A stretch of 12,582 nt of DNA. Origin: an uncultured Eubacteriales bacterium (GTDB lineage Bacteria > Bacillota_A > Clostridia > Christensenellales > Aristaeellaceae). The stretch lies in NCBI GenBank assembly GCA_944333375.1, contig CALVKX010000036.1, positions 1-12,582 of the forward strand, given 5' to 3'. Shown here piece by piece: positions 1 to 6,412 of the stretch. Position numbers and translations under genes: made by a program. The notes under the pieces are model-generated. The model did no database searches. It was not told where the DNA came from and saw only the letters and a list, made by a program, of their open reading frames with translations. Positions within the stretch are counted from its first letter, which is position 1, and every line of letters starts with the position of its first letter.

Positions 1-828
1 CATGGAATCACGCATTTCGACCTGGCCAACAACTATGGCCCGCCCTACGGCGAGGCCGAGCGCAACTTCGGCGAGCACATGCGCCGCGACTGGCGGCCCC
101 ATCGCGATGAGCTGATTATTTCCACCAAGGCCGGCTGGGACATGTGGCCGGGTCCCTACGGCAACTGGGGCAGCCGGAAATACCTGATGGCCAGCCTGGA
201 CCAGAGCCTCAAACGCATGGGTCTGGAGTACGTGGATATTTTCTATCATCACCGCCCCGACCCCCAGACGCCCCTGGAGGAAACCATGGGCGCGCTTCAT
301 GACATCGTCAAAAGCGGCAAGGCGCTCTACGTGGGCGTGTCCAACTACGACGCCGCCCAGACCGCCGAGGCCGTGCGCGTTTTAAAGGAGATGGGGACCC
401 ATCTGCTCATCCATCAGCCGCGCTACAGCCTCCTGGCGCGCGGGGCGGAGGAGGGCCTGTTTGACACCCTCGCCCGCGAGGGCGTGGGCTGTATCGCCTT
501 TTCGCCGTTGCGCGGCGGGGTATTGACCGACAAGTACCTCGCCGGGATCCCCGCCGACAGCCGCGCGGGGCATGATCCCCGTTACCTGAAGCCCGAGATG
601 CTGACCGAAGATCTGTTGGACAAAGTCCGCGCCCTCAACGAGATTGCGGCCGGGCGCGGGCAGACCCTGGCCGAGATGGCGCTAAGCTGGGTGCTTCGCC
701 AGCCGCAGGTAACCAGCCTGCTCATCGGCGCGAGCAAGCCCGAGCAGATTGTGCGCAACTGCGCGGTGACGGATGCGCCGGGATTCAGCGACGACGAGCT
801 TCGCCGGATCGACGAACTGACCCTCTAG
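1..828 (+). CDS. gpr: Aldo/keto reductase, YghZ (L-glyceraldehyde 3-phosphate reductase) type, 5' partial
   Basis: The frame is open from base 1, so the N-terminus (roughly 50 residues by comparison with E. coli YghZ) lies outside the window; 275 residues remain, ending at TAG. The visible part starts HGITHFDLANNYGPPYGEAE, a hallmark of the AKR14/YghZ group. The catalytic tetrad is all present: Asp7 and Tyr12 in FDLANNYG, Lys43 in ISTKAG, His84 in FYHHRPD (numbering from base 1). The stretch SLDQSLKRMGLEYVDIFY and the late LLIGASKPEQI cofactor-binding segment also fit. The family uses NADPH to reduce small aldehydes such as L-glyceraldehyde 3-phosphate and methylglyoxal in the cytoplasm. The substrate here is inferred from family resemblance only. 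It may be transcribed alone, since the next gene has its own promoter. Confidence 0.9.
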   Translation, partial: HGITHFDLANNYGPPYGEAERNFGEHMRRDWRPHRDELIISTKAGWDMWPGPYGNWGSRKYLMASLDQSLKRMGLEYVDIFYHHRPDPQTPLEETMGALHDIVKSGKALYVGVSNYDAAQTAEAVRVLKEMGTHLLIHQPRYSLLARGAEEGLFDTLAREGVGCIAFSPLRGGVLTDKYLAGIPADSRAGHDPRYLKPEMLTEDLLDKVRALNEIAAGRGQTLAEMALSWVLRQPQVTSLLIGASKPEQIVRNCAVTDAPGFSDDELRRIDELTL

Positions 829-886
829 GCCCTAGTCCCCGTCCGACGGAATTTTACACAAAATAAGGATGCATAAGCGGCTGTTT

Positions 887-897
887 TATGCTATAAT
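887..897 (+). promoter_or_regulatory. Extended -10 promoter for the CNNM/CorC-HAD operon
   Basis: A perfect TATAAT at 892-897 is preceded by TGC at 889-891, giving the TGn extended -10 element. No good -35 box lies 16-18 bases upstream (ATGCAT or similar), which is typical of extended -10 promoters. Transcription would begin near 903-905, immediately before a small hairpin. Confidence 0.7.
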
Positions 898-906
898 GCT
901 GTATTA

Positions 907-921
907 TGCGGCGCGGCCGCA
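907..921 (+). other. 5'-terminal mRNA hairpin before the CNNM/CorC gene
   Basis: TGCGGC and GCCGCA form a 6-bp GC-rich stem with a 3-base loop. From the promoter position it would fold at or within a few bases of the transcript 5' end. It has no T tract and sits upstream of the ribosome binding site, so it is not a terminator. A role in protecting the mRNA 5' end is an inference. Confidence 0.4.
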
Positions 922-942
922 AATTCTTAAGGAGGTATTCTC

Positions 943-2331
943 TTGGACGACCCCATAGGCAGTCAGCTTCTGTTTCAGCTTCTCCTGATTCTCATCAATG
1001 CGTTTTTCGCCTCCACCGAAACAGCGGTGGTATCGCTCAATGAAAACAGAGTCCGCAAGCAGGCCGAGGATGGCGACAAAAAGGCGGCGCTGATGCTGCG
1101 CATGATCGAATCGCCCACGCGGTTTTTGTCTACCATTCAGGTGTGCATCACGCTCAGCGGCTTCCTGGCCAGCGCCTTTGCGGCCGACAGCTTCGCCTCC
1201 GTCCTTTCGGGCGCCCTGACGGCCATCGGCTTCACCCTGCTTTCCCCCGCCGTGCTGCATACCGTCTGCGTGGTGCTCATCACGCTGATTCTGAGCTATT
1301 TCATGATCGTTCTGGGCGAGCTGGTGCCCAAGCGTATCGCGCTGAAGGACCCGGAGCGCATCGCCCGCTTCGCCTGCCCGGTCATCCGCGGCATGTCGCA
1401 GTTCTTCAAGCCCCTCGTATGGCTGCTCACCGTTTCAACCAACGGCGTACTGCGCCTCTTTGGCATCAACCCCGGGGATTCCTCCGAGGAGGTCACCGAG
1501 GAGGAGATCCGCATGATGGTGGACATCGGCAGCGAGAACGGCACCATCGAGCAGGACGAGCGCAACATGATCGAGAACATCTTTGAATTCAACAACACCA
1601 CCGCTGCCGACGTGATGGTCCACCGCATGGACGTGGTGGCCCTGCACGTGGAGGAAAGCCACGAGAATATCCTTCGCATCATCCGCGAAAGCGGCCTGAG
1701 CCGCTTCCCGGTGTATGACAGCGACATTGACGATATCATCGGCGTGCTCAGCACGCGCGAGTTTCTTCTCAACGCCCAGCTCGAATCGCCCAAGCCCATA
1801 CGCGAGCTGCTGCGGCCGGCCTATCTGGTGCCCGAAACCGTGTCCGCCGATACGCTGCTGAGCAACATGCAAAAGCAAAAGACGCATCTGGCCGTCGTTG
1901 TGGACGAGTATGGCGGCATGAGCGGCATCGTGACGATGGAAGACCTGCTGGAAGAAATCGTGGGCAACATCTACGATGAATTTGACCCCAGCGAGGACGC
2001 CGAGATCGAAAAGCTGGGCGACAATCTCTGGCGCGTGACCGGCACGGTGGAGCTTGACACGCTGGCCGAGGCGCTGGAGGTGGAGCTGCCGCTGGATGAG
2101 GAATACGATACGCTGGGCGGCATGGTGTTCAGCTCCTTTGACAGCATCCCCGGGGACGGGAGCACGCCCGAGGTGACGATGCACGGGCTGCATATTCAGG
2201 TGGAGAGCATCGTGGACCACCGCGTGGAGAAGGCTCTGGTAAGCAAGGTTGCGTCCGAGCCGGAGGCCGGGGAGGACGAGAAGGCGCAGGCCGGGGACGG
2301 CGCGCAGACAGAGGAACGAGGCGCGCAATGA
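943..2331 (+). CDS. CNNM/CorC (HlyC)-family membrane transporter-like protein with CBS pair
   Basis: A 462-residue protein in the family's usual order. A DUF21/CNNM transmembrane domain spans about residues 1-175, with hydrophobic segments near 8-30, 65-85, 90-125 and 150-175 and the motif LGELVPKRIAL at 124-134. A CBS pair follows (about 215-340; VMVHRMDVVAL, DEYGGMSGIVTMEDLLEEIVG), then a CorC_HlyC domain (about 350-425; WRVTGTVELD). The last 30 residues are acidic and low-complexity. Members act in divalent cation (Mg2+) homeostasis; the older name hemolysin is misleading. The start is TTG at 943, placed 6 bases after a strong AAGGAGGT at 929-936; no ATG in this frame fits as well. The stop overlaps the next start (ATGA), implying translational coupling. 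The exact transported ion cannot be read from the sequence. Confidence 0.92.
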   Translation: MDDPIGSQLLFQLLLILINAFFASTETAVVSLNENRVRKQAEDGDKKAALMLRMIESPTRFLSTIQVCITLSGFLASAFAADSFASVLSGALTAIGFTLLSPAVLHTVCVVLITLILSYFMIVLGELVPKRIALKDPERIARFACPVIRGMSQFFKPLVWLLTVSTNGVLRLFGINPGDSSEEVTEEEIRMMVDIGSENGTIEQDERNMIENIFEFNNTTAADVMVHRMDVVALHVEESHENILRIIRESGLSRFPVYDSDIDDIIGVLSTREFLLNAQLESPKPIRELLRPAYLVPETVSADTLLSNMQKQKTHLAVVVDEYGGMSGIVTMEDLLEEIVGNIYDEFDPSEDAEIEKLGDNLWRVTGTVELDTLAEALEVELPLDEEYDTLGGMVFSSFDSIPGDGSTPEVTMHGLHIQVESIVDHRVEKALVSKVASEPEAGEDEKAQAGDGAQTEERGAQ

Positions 2332-2960
2332 AACCCGTCCGACATCTGTTCTGGGATTTTGACGGAACGCTTTACGACTCCTACCCCAACATAACCCGCG
2401 CCTTTCTCTTGACGCTGGCGGAAGTGGGGTATGCCCCTGCGCTCACGCCCCGGCAGGCCCTGTCGCTGCTCAAGGTATCGGTGTTCCATGCGGCAGAGCA
2501 CTGTGCGCAGGCCGGCGGGCTGGATGTTGCGCACGTGATGGAGGTTTTTGCCCGTCATCATGCCCGGGAGGGCCATTTCAAGCCCTATGCGGGCCTTGGC
2601 GAATGTCTGCGGACGTTGCAGGGCGCCGGGATACGCCATTATCTCTATACCCACCGCGACCGGCGCGCAATCGGGCAGCTCACGCAGGACGGCCTGTGGC
2701 CGCTCTTTGAGGATGCGGTAACCAGCGAGGACGGCTTCCCGCACAAGCCCGCCCCGGATGCGCTGAGGGCGCTGATGGAGCAAAACGGCATCAACCCCTC
2801 GGAGGCGGCCATGGTGGGCGACCGCGACATCGACATCCAGGCCGGACATAACGCCGGCATACGCGGCATCCTCTTTGATCCCGACGGTTTTTATCCCGAC
2901 CTGCGCGCTGAGCTTCGCGTAAAGAGCATGGCGGAACTCAGCCGCCTGCTGGTCCCGTAA
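2328..2960 (+). CDS. HAD-superfamily subfamily IA phosphatase (phosphoglycolate phosphatase-like)
   Basis: 210 residues with all four HAD motifs. Motif I is DFDGT (Asp10 nucleophile, Asp12 acid/base), motif II is the threonine of YTHR (Thr108), motif III is the lysine of HKPAPD (Lys140) and motif IV is GDRDID (Asp165, Asp169). A helical cap lies between motifs I and II at about residues 18-88, as in the type C1 cap of phosphoglycolate phosphatase, PpaX and beta-phosphoglucomutase relatives. It should therefore be a soluble Mg2+-dependent phosphohydrolase; the substrate cannot be assigned. The ATG overlaps the upstream TGA by four bases (ATGA), so it is co-translated with the CNNM-type protein. 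Whether the pairing is functional or merely an operon habit is unknown. Confidence 0.88.
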   Translation: MKPVRHLFWDFDGTLYDSYPNITRAFLLTLAEVGYAPALTPRQALSLLKVSVFHAAEHCAQAGGLDVAHVMEVFARHHAREGHFKPYAGLGECLRTLQGAGIRHYLYTHRDRRAIGQLTQDGLWPLFEDAVTSEDGFPHKPAPDALRALMEQNGINPSEAAMVGDRDIDIQAGHNAGIRGILFDPDGFYPDLRAELRVKSMAELSRLLVP

Positions 2961-2999
2961 AATAAACGGCCCGCCTCCCGGCATCGGGAGGCGGGCCGT
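2959..2999 (-). terminator. Strong intrinsic terminator, best oriented for the minus strand
   Basis: A perfect 15-bp GC-rich stem (2966-2980 with 2985-2999) closes a GCAT loop. On the minus strand it is followed by TTTATTTT, a good U tract, so it should end leftward transcripts from the ferredoxin/NTF2-like side. On the plus strand the stem is followed by CAGGCGTG with no T run. It lies directly after the HAD stop codon, so it may also define that mRNA's 3' end, less efficiently or with processing. Confidence 0.8.
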
Positions 3000-3059
3000 C
3001 AGGCGTGTCGAAAAAGTTCACCATGCGGACCTTCCCGACGTCTGCGTCCGATTTTGAAA

Positions 3060-3114
3060 GGCCCCGGGAGCTTCCAGGGGCCCTAAAGGGGGAGAGCGAC
3101 CTGGTTTTCCCCCT
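3060..3114 (-). terminator. Two further tandem hairpins downstream of the NTF2-like gene
   Basis: Minus-strand transcripts leaving the NTF2-like gene first meet a stem of AGGGGGA (3087-3093) with a T/C run at 3107-3114 that overlaps the stop codon. They then meet a second stem, GGCCCC with GGGGCC plus a short inner stem (3060-3082), followed on the minus strand by TTTCAAAATC. Neither has a long U tract. With the strong hairpin at 2966-2999 they form a series of three. Bases 3001-3059 between them have no gene I can support. Confidence 0.45.
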
Positions 3115-3539
3115 CAGAACCACTTTGGCTTTTCGTTTCGAAAATGCGGAGTCGGTCCGTTCTCATAGGGATCATAGTTGGCGGTGTTGCAGCCGAATTC
3201 CTTGAGAAAGCGGATCTGTCCCTCCTCATTCCACTCCACCAGCGACATGCCGTCAAACGCCTCAACCGTTCCGTCGTTCATCTCCGCCCTAAACGCCCAT
3301 TGCGCCACCGTGCGGCTGCTCTCGTGAAAAAACCGCTCGATGGGCCACGATACGACCTTTCCGCGGGTGTTCCACTCCTCAAACCACTGACGGATGGACT
3401 CCACGCCCCGATAGGCCGGGCCCCAGCTTTCCACATAATAGGCATCCGGCGAAAAGATCTGCGCGATTCCCAGGTCTTTTCCGATCAGCCACATTTCAAA
3501 CCAGCGCCGCAGAATCTCCTCGCGCCGCGCAGCCTCCAT
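3114..3539 (-). CDS. NTF2-like / SnoaL-like small protein
   Basis: About 141 residues, the usual size for a one-domain cone-shaped NTF2-like protein. It begins with an amphipathic helix (EEILRRWFEMWLIG), then SPDAYYVESWGPAYRGVESIR, a pattern typical of SnoaL/ketosteroid-isomerase-like folds, and alternating strands ending in EWNEEGQIRFLKEFG. I see no signal peptide or membrane segment, so it should be cytoplasmic. These proteins bind small hydrophobic ligands or act as isomerases or cyclases; no specific function can be assigned. AGGAGG at 3552-3557 directly abuts an ATG at 3551, too close to use. The ATG at 3539 (12 bases) or the GTG at 3542 (9 bases) are better starts; I chose 3539. No promoter is visible between it and the upstream terminator, so it is probably read from the ferredoxin promoter by read-through. 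Confidence 0.82.
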   Translation of the reverse strand: MEAARREEILRRWFEMWLIGKDLGIAQIFSPDAYYVESWGPAYRGVESIRQWFEEWNTRGKVVSWPIERFFHESSRTVAQWAFRAEMNDGTVEAFDGMSLVEWNEEGQIRFLKEFGCNTANYDPYENGPTPHFRNEKPKWF

Positions 3540-3560
3540 CACCGCACACATCCTCCTGCG

Positions 3561-3604
3561 AAAATGAAAAACAGAACACCGCGCTCCCGGCGCGCTGTTC
3601 TGTT
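3561..3604 (-). terminator. Intrinsic terminator after the ferredoxin gene
   Basis: Bases 3570-3584 pair with 3590-3604 in a 15-bp stem with a single C-C mismatch and a 5-base loop. On the minus strand it is followed by TTTTTCATTTTC. It begins 20 bases after the ferredoxin stop codon and ends only about 20 bases before the start of the NTF2-like gene, so it sits between two co-directional genes. Confidence 0.85.
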
Positions 3605-3623
3605 CTTTGCCTGAATACGGGAA

Positions 3624-3794
3624 TCACGCCTGAGCGGGGGCACCCACGGGGCAGGTGCCGGCGCAAGCGCCGCACTCGATGCACTTGTCGGCGTCGATTA
3701 CGTACTTGCCATCGCCCTCGGAAATAGCGTCCACGGGGCACTCAGCCTGGCAAGCGCCGCAGCTGATGCAATCGTCGGAAATCTGGTATGCCAT
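3624..3794 (-). CDS. Small 2[4Fe-4S] ferredoxin
   Basis: A 56-residue clostridial-type ferredoxin, MAYQISDDCISCGACQAECP at its start. Two CxxCxxCxxxCP cluster motifs are complete: Cys9, 12, 15, 19 and Cys38, 41, 44, 48. Length, acidity and the internal symmetry between halves match the low-potential electron carriers of anaerobes, which serve enzymes such as pyruvate:ferredoxin oxidoreductase and hydrogenases. The start at 3794 is set by GGGAGGTG about 9 bases upstream; the open frame runs nine codons further but lacks a site there. It has a strong promoter and a strong terminator of its own, suggesting abundant monocistronic mRNA. The partner enzyme cannot be inferred from the neighbours. 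Confidence 0.96.
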   Translation of the reverse strand: MAYQISDDCISCGACQAECPVDAISEGDGKYVIDADKCIECGACAGTCPVGAPAQA

Positions 3795-3823
3795 GATTTG
3801 TTTCACCTCCCGGTATCGCAATG

Positions 3824-3848
3824 GCGCAAGCCGGACAGCGGCTTTCGC
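3824..3848 (-). other. 5'-terminal mRNA hairpin in the ferredoxin leader
   Basis: AAGCCG pairs with CGGCTT around a 5-base loop, extended by three more pairs beyond one mismatch. The predicted start site (near 3850) places it within a couple of bases of the mRNA 5' end, while the ribosome binding site remains outside the stem. It resembles 5'-end stabilising hairpins; that role is an inference. Confidence 0.4.
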
Positions 3849-3856
3849 TCGGACAC

Positions 3857-3885
3857 ATCATATCACGAATACGGTCCGATTGCAA
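3857..3885 (-). promoter_or_regulatory. Sigma-A type promoter of the ferredoxin gene
   Basis: On the minus strand TTGCAA (3880-3885) and TATGAT (3857-3862) are separated by exactly 17 bases. Both hexamers are one or two bases from consensus. Initiation would fall near 3850, about 56 bases before the ATG. It lies between ricT and the ferredoxin gene. I see no terminator after ricT, so ricT transcripts may also run into the ferredoxin gene. Confidence 0.8.
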
Positions 3886-3910
3886 GTATTTGTTACGTTC
3901 TGGAAAGGCG

Positions 3911-4978
3911 TCATTCCTTTTCACGGGCGGCTTTGAGCGCATCCTCCACCGCCTTGAGCCAGCCGCCGGAGTCCCCAGCGTCCTGCTGCTGCTCCTCCTG
4001 CGGGAGGGGCTCGTCCTCCTTCTGCGAGGCGACCGGCGCGGGCCCCGTGGGATCGGTGGCCAGCAACGGCCGGTTCTGGCGGCTGCGCCGGCCCTGTCCG
4101 CGAGCGCCGCGGCCGCTCTCCTGCCCCTTGCCCTCCAAAGCGCGGCTCTCAGGCGCAACCTGAGGGGCAGGCTTGGCCCATTTGATCTCCGTGAGCGGGA
4201 AGGTCTTAAACTCCACAGAATCGCCCTTGCTCAGGCGCACGGTCACCGTTTCCTTGAGCACGTTGAGCTCCGTCACCGTGCCCGCGCCCTCGGGCGTCTC
4301 CACTTCCTTGCCCGTCTTGGGCATGCGCTTGCGCGTGCTCTCGTAATGGTCCTGCTCAAATTTGAGGCAACACATCAGCCTGCCGCACACGCCCGAAATC
4401 TTCGTGGGATTCAGGGAGAGGTTCTGCTCCTTGGCCATCTTGATGCTCACGGGCTGAAAGTCGCCCAGGAACGCGCCGCAGCAGATGGGCCGGCCGCACG
4501 GCCCCAGGCCGCCCAGCATCTTGGCCTCGTCGCGCACGCCGATTTGCCTGAGCTCGATGCGCGTATGGAATACCGAGGCCAGGTCCTTGACCAAGGAGCG
4601 AAAGTCCACGCGGCCGTTGGCGGTAAAATAAAAGAGAATCTTGGCGTTGTCAAAGGTCTGCTCCACGCCCACCAGCTTCATGTCCAGCTTGTGTTCCTCG
4701 ATCTTGTGCTGACAGATGCGGTAGGCCTCCTTTTCAAACAGCTCGTTTTCCTCGGCATGCCTCGCGTCCGCCTGCGTGGCCAGACGGATGACCTGCTTGA
4801 GCGGCGAGGCGATGAGATCGTCGTCCACCTGCCGCACGCCGGTGATGACCTGACCGTATTCCACACCCCGCGCGGTCTCCACCACCACATAGCTGCCCGC
4901 GGCGGGCCAGAGCCTGCCGGGGTCAAAATAGTACAGCTTTCCAGCATTTTTAAACCTTACGCCAACGACTGTCGCCAT
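3911..4978 (-). CDS. ricT: PSP1-domain protein RicT (YaaT), with C-terminal extension
   Basis: 355 residues. The conserved part (about 1-270) carries the PSP1 hallmarks: an early VVGVRFKNAGKLYYFDPG, the segment LGGLGPCGRPICCGAFLGDF and GVCGRLMCCLKFE. These hold Cys161, 166, 167 and Cys198, 203, 204, which include the probable Fe-S ligands. In Bacillus subtilis RicT works with RicA and RicF in a complex affecting RNase Y-dependent mRNA processing, sporulation and competence; no ricA or ricF is visible here. Residues from about 271 on form a low-complexity tail rich in G, R, Q, E and P, making the protein longer than the roughly 275-residue Bacillus homologue. The ATG at 4978 follows GGAGGAG by about 8 bases and overlaps the end of holB by 22 bases, pointing to coupled translation. 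Confidence 0.93.
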   Translation of the reverse strand: MATVVGVRFKNAGKLYYFDPGRLWPAAGSYVVVETARGVEYGQVITGVRQVDDDLIASPLKQVIRLATQADARHAEENELFEKEAYRICQHKIEEHKLDMKLVGVEQTFDNAKILFYFTANGRVDFRSLVKDLASVFHTRIELRQIGVRDEAKMLGGLGPCGRPICCGAFLGDFQPVSIKMAKEQNLSLNPTKISGVCGRLMCCLKFEQDHYESTRKRMPKTGKEVETPEGAGTVTELNVLKETVTVRLSKGDSVEFKTFPLTEIKWAKPAPQVAPESRALEGKGQESGRGARGQGRRSRQNRPLLATDPTGPAPVASQKEDEPLPQEEQQQDAGDSGGWLKAVEDALKAAREKE

Positions 4979-5976
4979 TTGGTATACTCCTCCAATAGCC
5001 TCATCATGAGATGATCGATGTTGGACTGCCAGTTGACCTGTCCTGCCCTGAGGCGCCGGGCGTCGAATACGGCGGTCAAAAGCCCGTTGAGGTCGCTCAC
5101 GGGCGCACGGCGCGCAGCCTCCCGCCACAGGGACGGGTAGTCCTTGAGCGCGGCCTCCTCCAGCCGGCCCGTACGAACCAGCAGGGCCTGGTAGATTGCC
5201 TGTTCAAGCGCGTTGAGATATCCGTCGGCGGCATCCCTGCCGTCCTTGAGGCGGGTGCTCAGCCCCACGGCCGCGGCATCGTCCGAAACGGCCAGCGCGG
5301 CGGCTACGAATTCGCGCTCGTCTCCGCTGTCCTCCTCCAAAAGGGCCAGCGCCCGGCCGATGTTGCCGCCGCTGCGCGCAAGGACGGCGGCGACGCGATC
5401 CGGCGGATAGCCGGCCCTGAGAAGCGCAGCCTCCAGCACACCGTCCGGCCACGGCGTGAGCTTGACGCGCACGCAGCGGGAAGCGATGGTACCCAGCGTT
5501 GCCGTCAGCTCATGCGTCATCAAAAGAAAAACCACCCGGGCCACCGGCTCTTCCAGCGACTTAAGCAGGCAATTCTGTGCCTGTAGGGTCATCTTCTCCA
5601 CCGGCTCGATCATCACCACGCGCCAGCCGTCGCCAAAGGCATGCTGGCTGGTCTTCTGGATGACCTCGCGCACGCGGTCCACGCCAATCTGTTTGCCGTC
5701 GTCGGCAAAGAGGGTCAGCACGTCCGGCTCATTGCCGTCCAGGACGCGACGGCAGGCTGCGCAGGTCCCGCAGGGCCTGTTTTCGGACGTACAAAACAGG
5801 GCGCTGGCCAGCGTCCTGGCAAGGGTCCGCTTGCCAAGGCCGCGCGCGCCCGTCAGCAGATATGCATGTACCATTTGCCGGTGGATAAACTGGTTCGCCA
5901 CCACGCCGGCGCCCGCGTTGAGCCCTTCACGGAAGGGGAACACGGGCGGCAGCGCCGTGGATGCAATCTGTGTCAA
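4957..5976 (-). CDS. holB: DNA polymerase III subunit delta' (clamp loader)
   Basis: 339 residues, normal for HolB. In order: a HAYLLTG lead-in to a P-loop GARGLGKRT (43-51); a zinc-binding Cys set at 62, 69, 72 and 75; a degenerate Walker B region around VMIEPVEKM (121-129); the NCLLKSLEEPV block (about 135-145); and the SRC motif (166-168) whose arginine completes a neighbouring ATP site. The C-terminal third is helical, as in the collar domain. Delta' helps load the sliding clamp on DNA in the replisome. The start is TTG at 5976, about 5 bases after AGGAAAGGAA and 19 bases after the darA stop. An upstream in-frame ATG at 6060 would lie inside darA and give a non-homologous N-terminus. It overlaps ricT. 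It is too short for DnaX and lacks that protein's extra domains. Confidence 0.93.
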   Translation of the reverse strand: MTQIASTALPPVFPFREGLNAGAGVVANQFIHRQMVHAYLLTGARGLGKRTLARTLASALFCTSENRPCGTCAACRRVLDGNEPDVLTLFADDGKQIGVDRVREVIQKTSQHAFGDGWRVVMIEPVEKMTLQAQNCLLKSLEEPVARVVFLLMTHELTATLGTIASRCVRVKLTPWPDGVLEAALLRAGYPPDRVAAVLARSGGNIGRALALLEEDSGDEREFVAAALAVSDDAAAVGLSTRLKDGRDAADGYLNALEQAIYQALLVRTGRLEEAALKDYPSLWREAARRAPVSDLNGLLTAVFDARRLRAGQVNWQSNIDHLMMRLLEEYTKWRQSLA

Positions 5977-5995
5977 TGCGGTTCCTTTCCTGGGG

Positions 5996-6325
5996 TCAGA
6001 GCTTGATGAACTGATCCACCGTGAGCACGAAGATGGTGGCTCCGCCCACGACCACTTCAATGGGATAAGGCGTGTAGGAACCGGGCATGCCCACCATGGA
6101 AGCGGGAGAGGGCGCGATCTGCTTGCGGCTCTTGCACACCTTTTCGATCACGTCCATCGCGGCCTGGAAACGGTCGTCATCCACACCCACCAGCAACGTG
6201 GTGTTGCCCGCGCGAAGGAAGCCGCCGGTGGTGGCCAGTTTGGTAACGCCGAAGCCGTCGTTCATCAGCTGGCTAATCAGACGGGAAGCGTCCTCGTCCT
6301 GTACGATAGCGATGATTAACTTCAT
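5996..6325 (-). CDS. darA: Cyclic-di-AMP receptor, PII-like protein DarA (PstA/YaaQ)
   Basis: 109 residues, the family's full length. The sequence starts MKLIIAIVQDEDASRLISQL, then has the signature FGVTKLATTGGFLRAGNTTL and near its end YPIEVVVGGATIFVLTVDQF. These are the conserved blocks of DarA/PstA/YaaQ (former DUF970), a trimeric cytosolic protein that binds cyclic-di-AMP between subunits. TGGFLRAGNTT contributes to the ligand pocket in characterised members. Its downstream target is unresolved in most species. It begins at the ATG at 6325, after GGGGAGGGAT, and has its own promoter. Downstream come holB and ricT; in Bacillus yaaR sits between darA and holB, and it is absent here. Confidence 0.96.
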   Translation of the reverse strand: MKLIIAIVQDEDASRLISQLMNDGFGVTKLATTGGFLRAGNTTLLVGVDDDRFQAAMDVIEKVCKSRKQIAPSPASMVGMPGSYTPYPIEVVVGGATIFVLTVDQFIKL

Positions 6326-6364
6326 ACACCTATCCCTCCCCATCGGTCTTGTTGTCCCGTATTT

Positions 6365-6393
6365 AGTATACAACAAAAAGGACGTTTTCGCAA
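6365..6393 (-). promoter_or_regulatory. Sigma-A type promoter of darA-holB-ricT
   Basis: On the minus strand TTGCGA (6388-6393) and TATACT (6365-6370) are 17 bases apart. Initiation is expected near 6358, leaving a leader of about 33 bases. It lies just downstream of the ftsZ terminator, which makes darA-holB-ricT a separate transcription unit. Confidence 0.78.
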
Positions 6394-6412
6394 CAGGCGG
6401 GTTTATGGGCGC

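Noticed and set aside
825..858. Possible terminator after the aldo/keto reductase (CCGT/ACGG stem followed by AATTTT)
   Set aside because: The stem is only 4 bp and the T run is short, so it is too weak to call. The 114-base gap to the next gene otherwise holds the extended -10 promoter.
1435..2328. A 297-codon minus-strand open frame opposite the CNNM/CorC gene
   Set aside because: It is a shadow of the CBS and CorC domains; the His/Leu/Val-rich translation is unlike any family I know, and there is no suitable ribosome binding site.
3005..3205. A small plus-strand open frame in the convergent intergenic region
   Set aside because: It runs through two hairpins and into the antisense of the NTF2-like gene, and it has no ribosome binding site.
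3821..5014. A 397-codon plus-strand open frame opposite ricT
   Set aside because: RicT on the minus strand has the PSP1 motifs and a good start site. The opposite frame has no motifs and begins within the ferredoxin leader.
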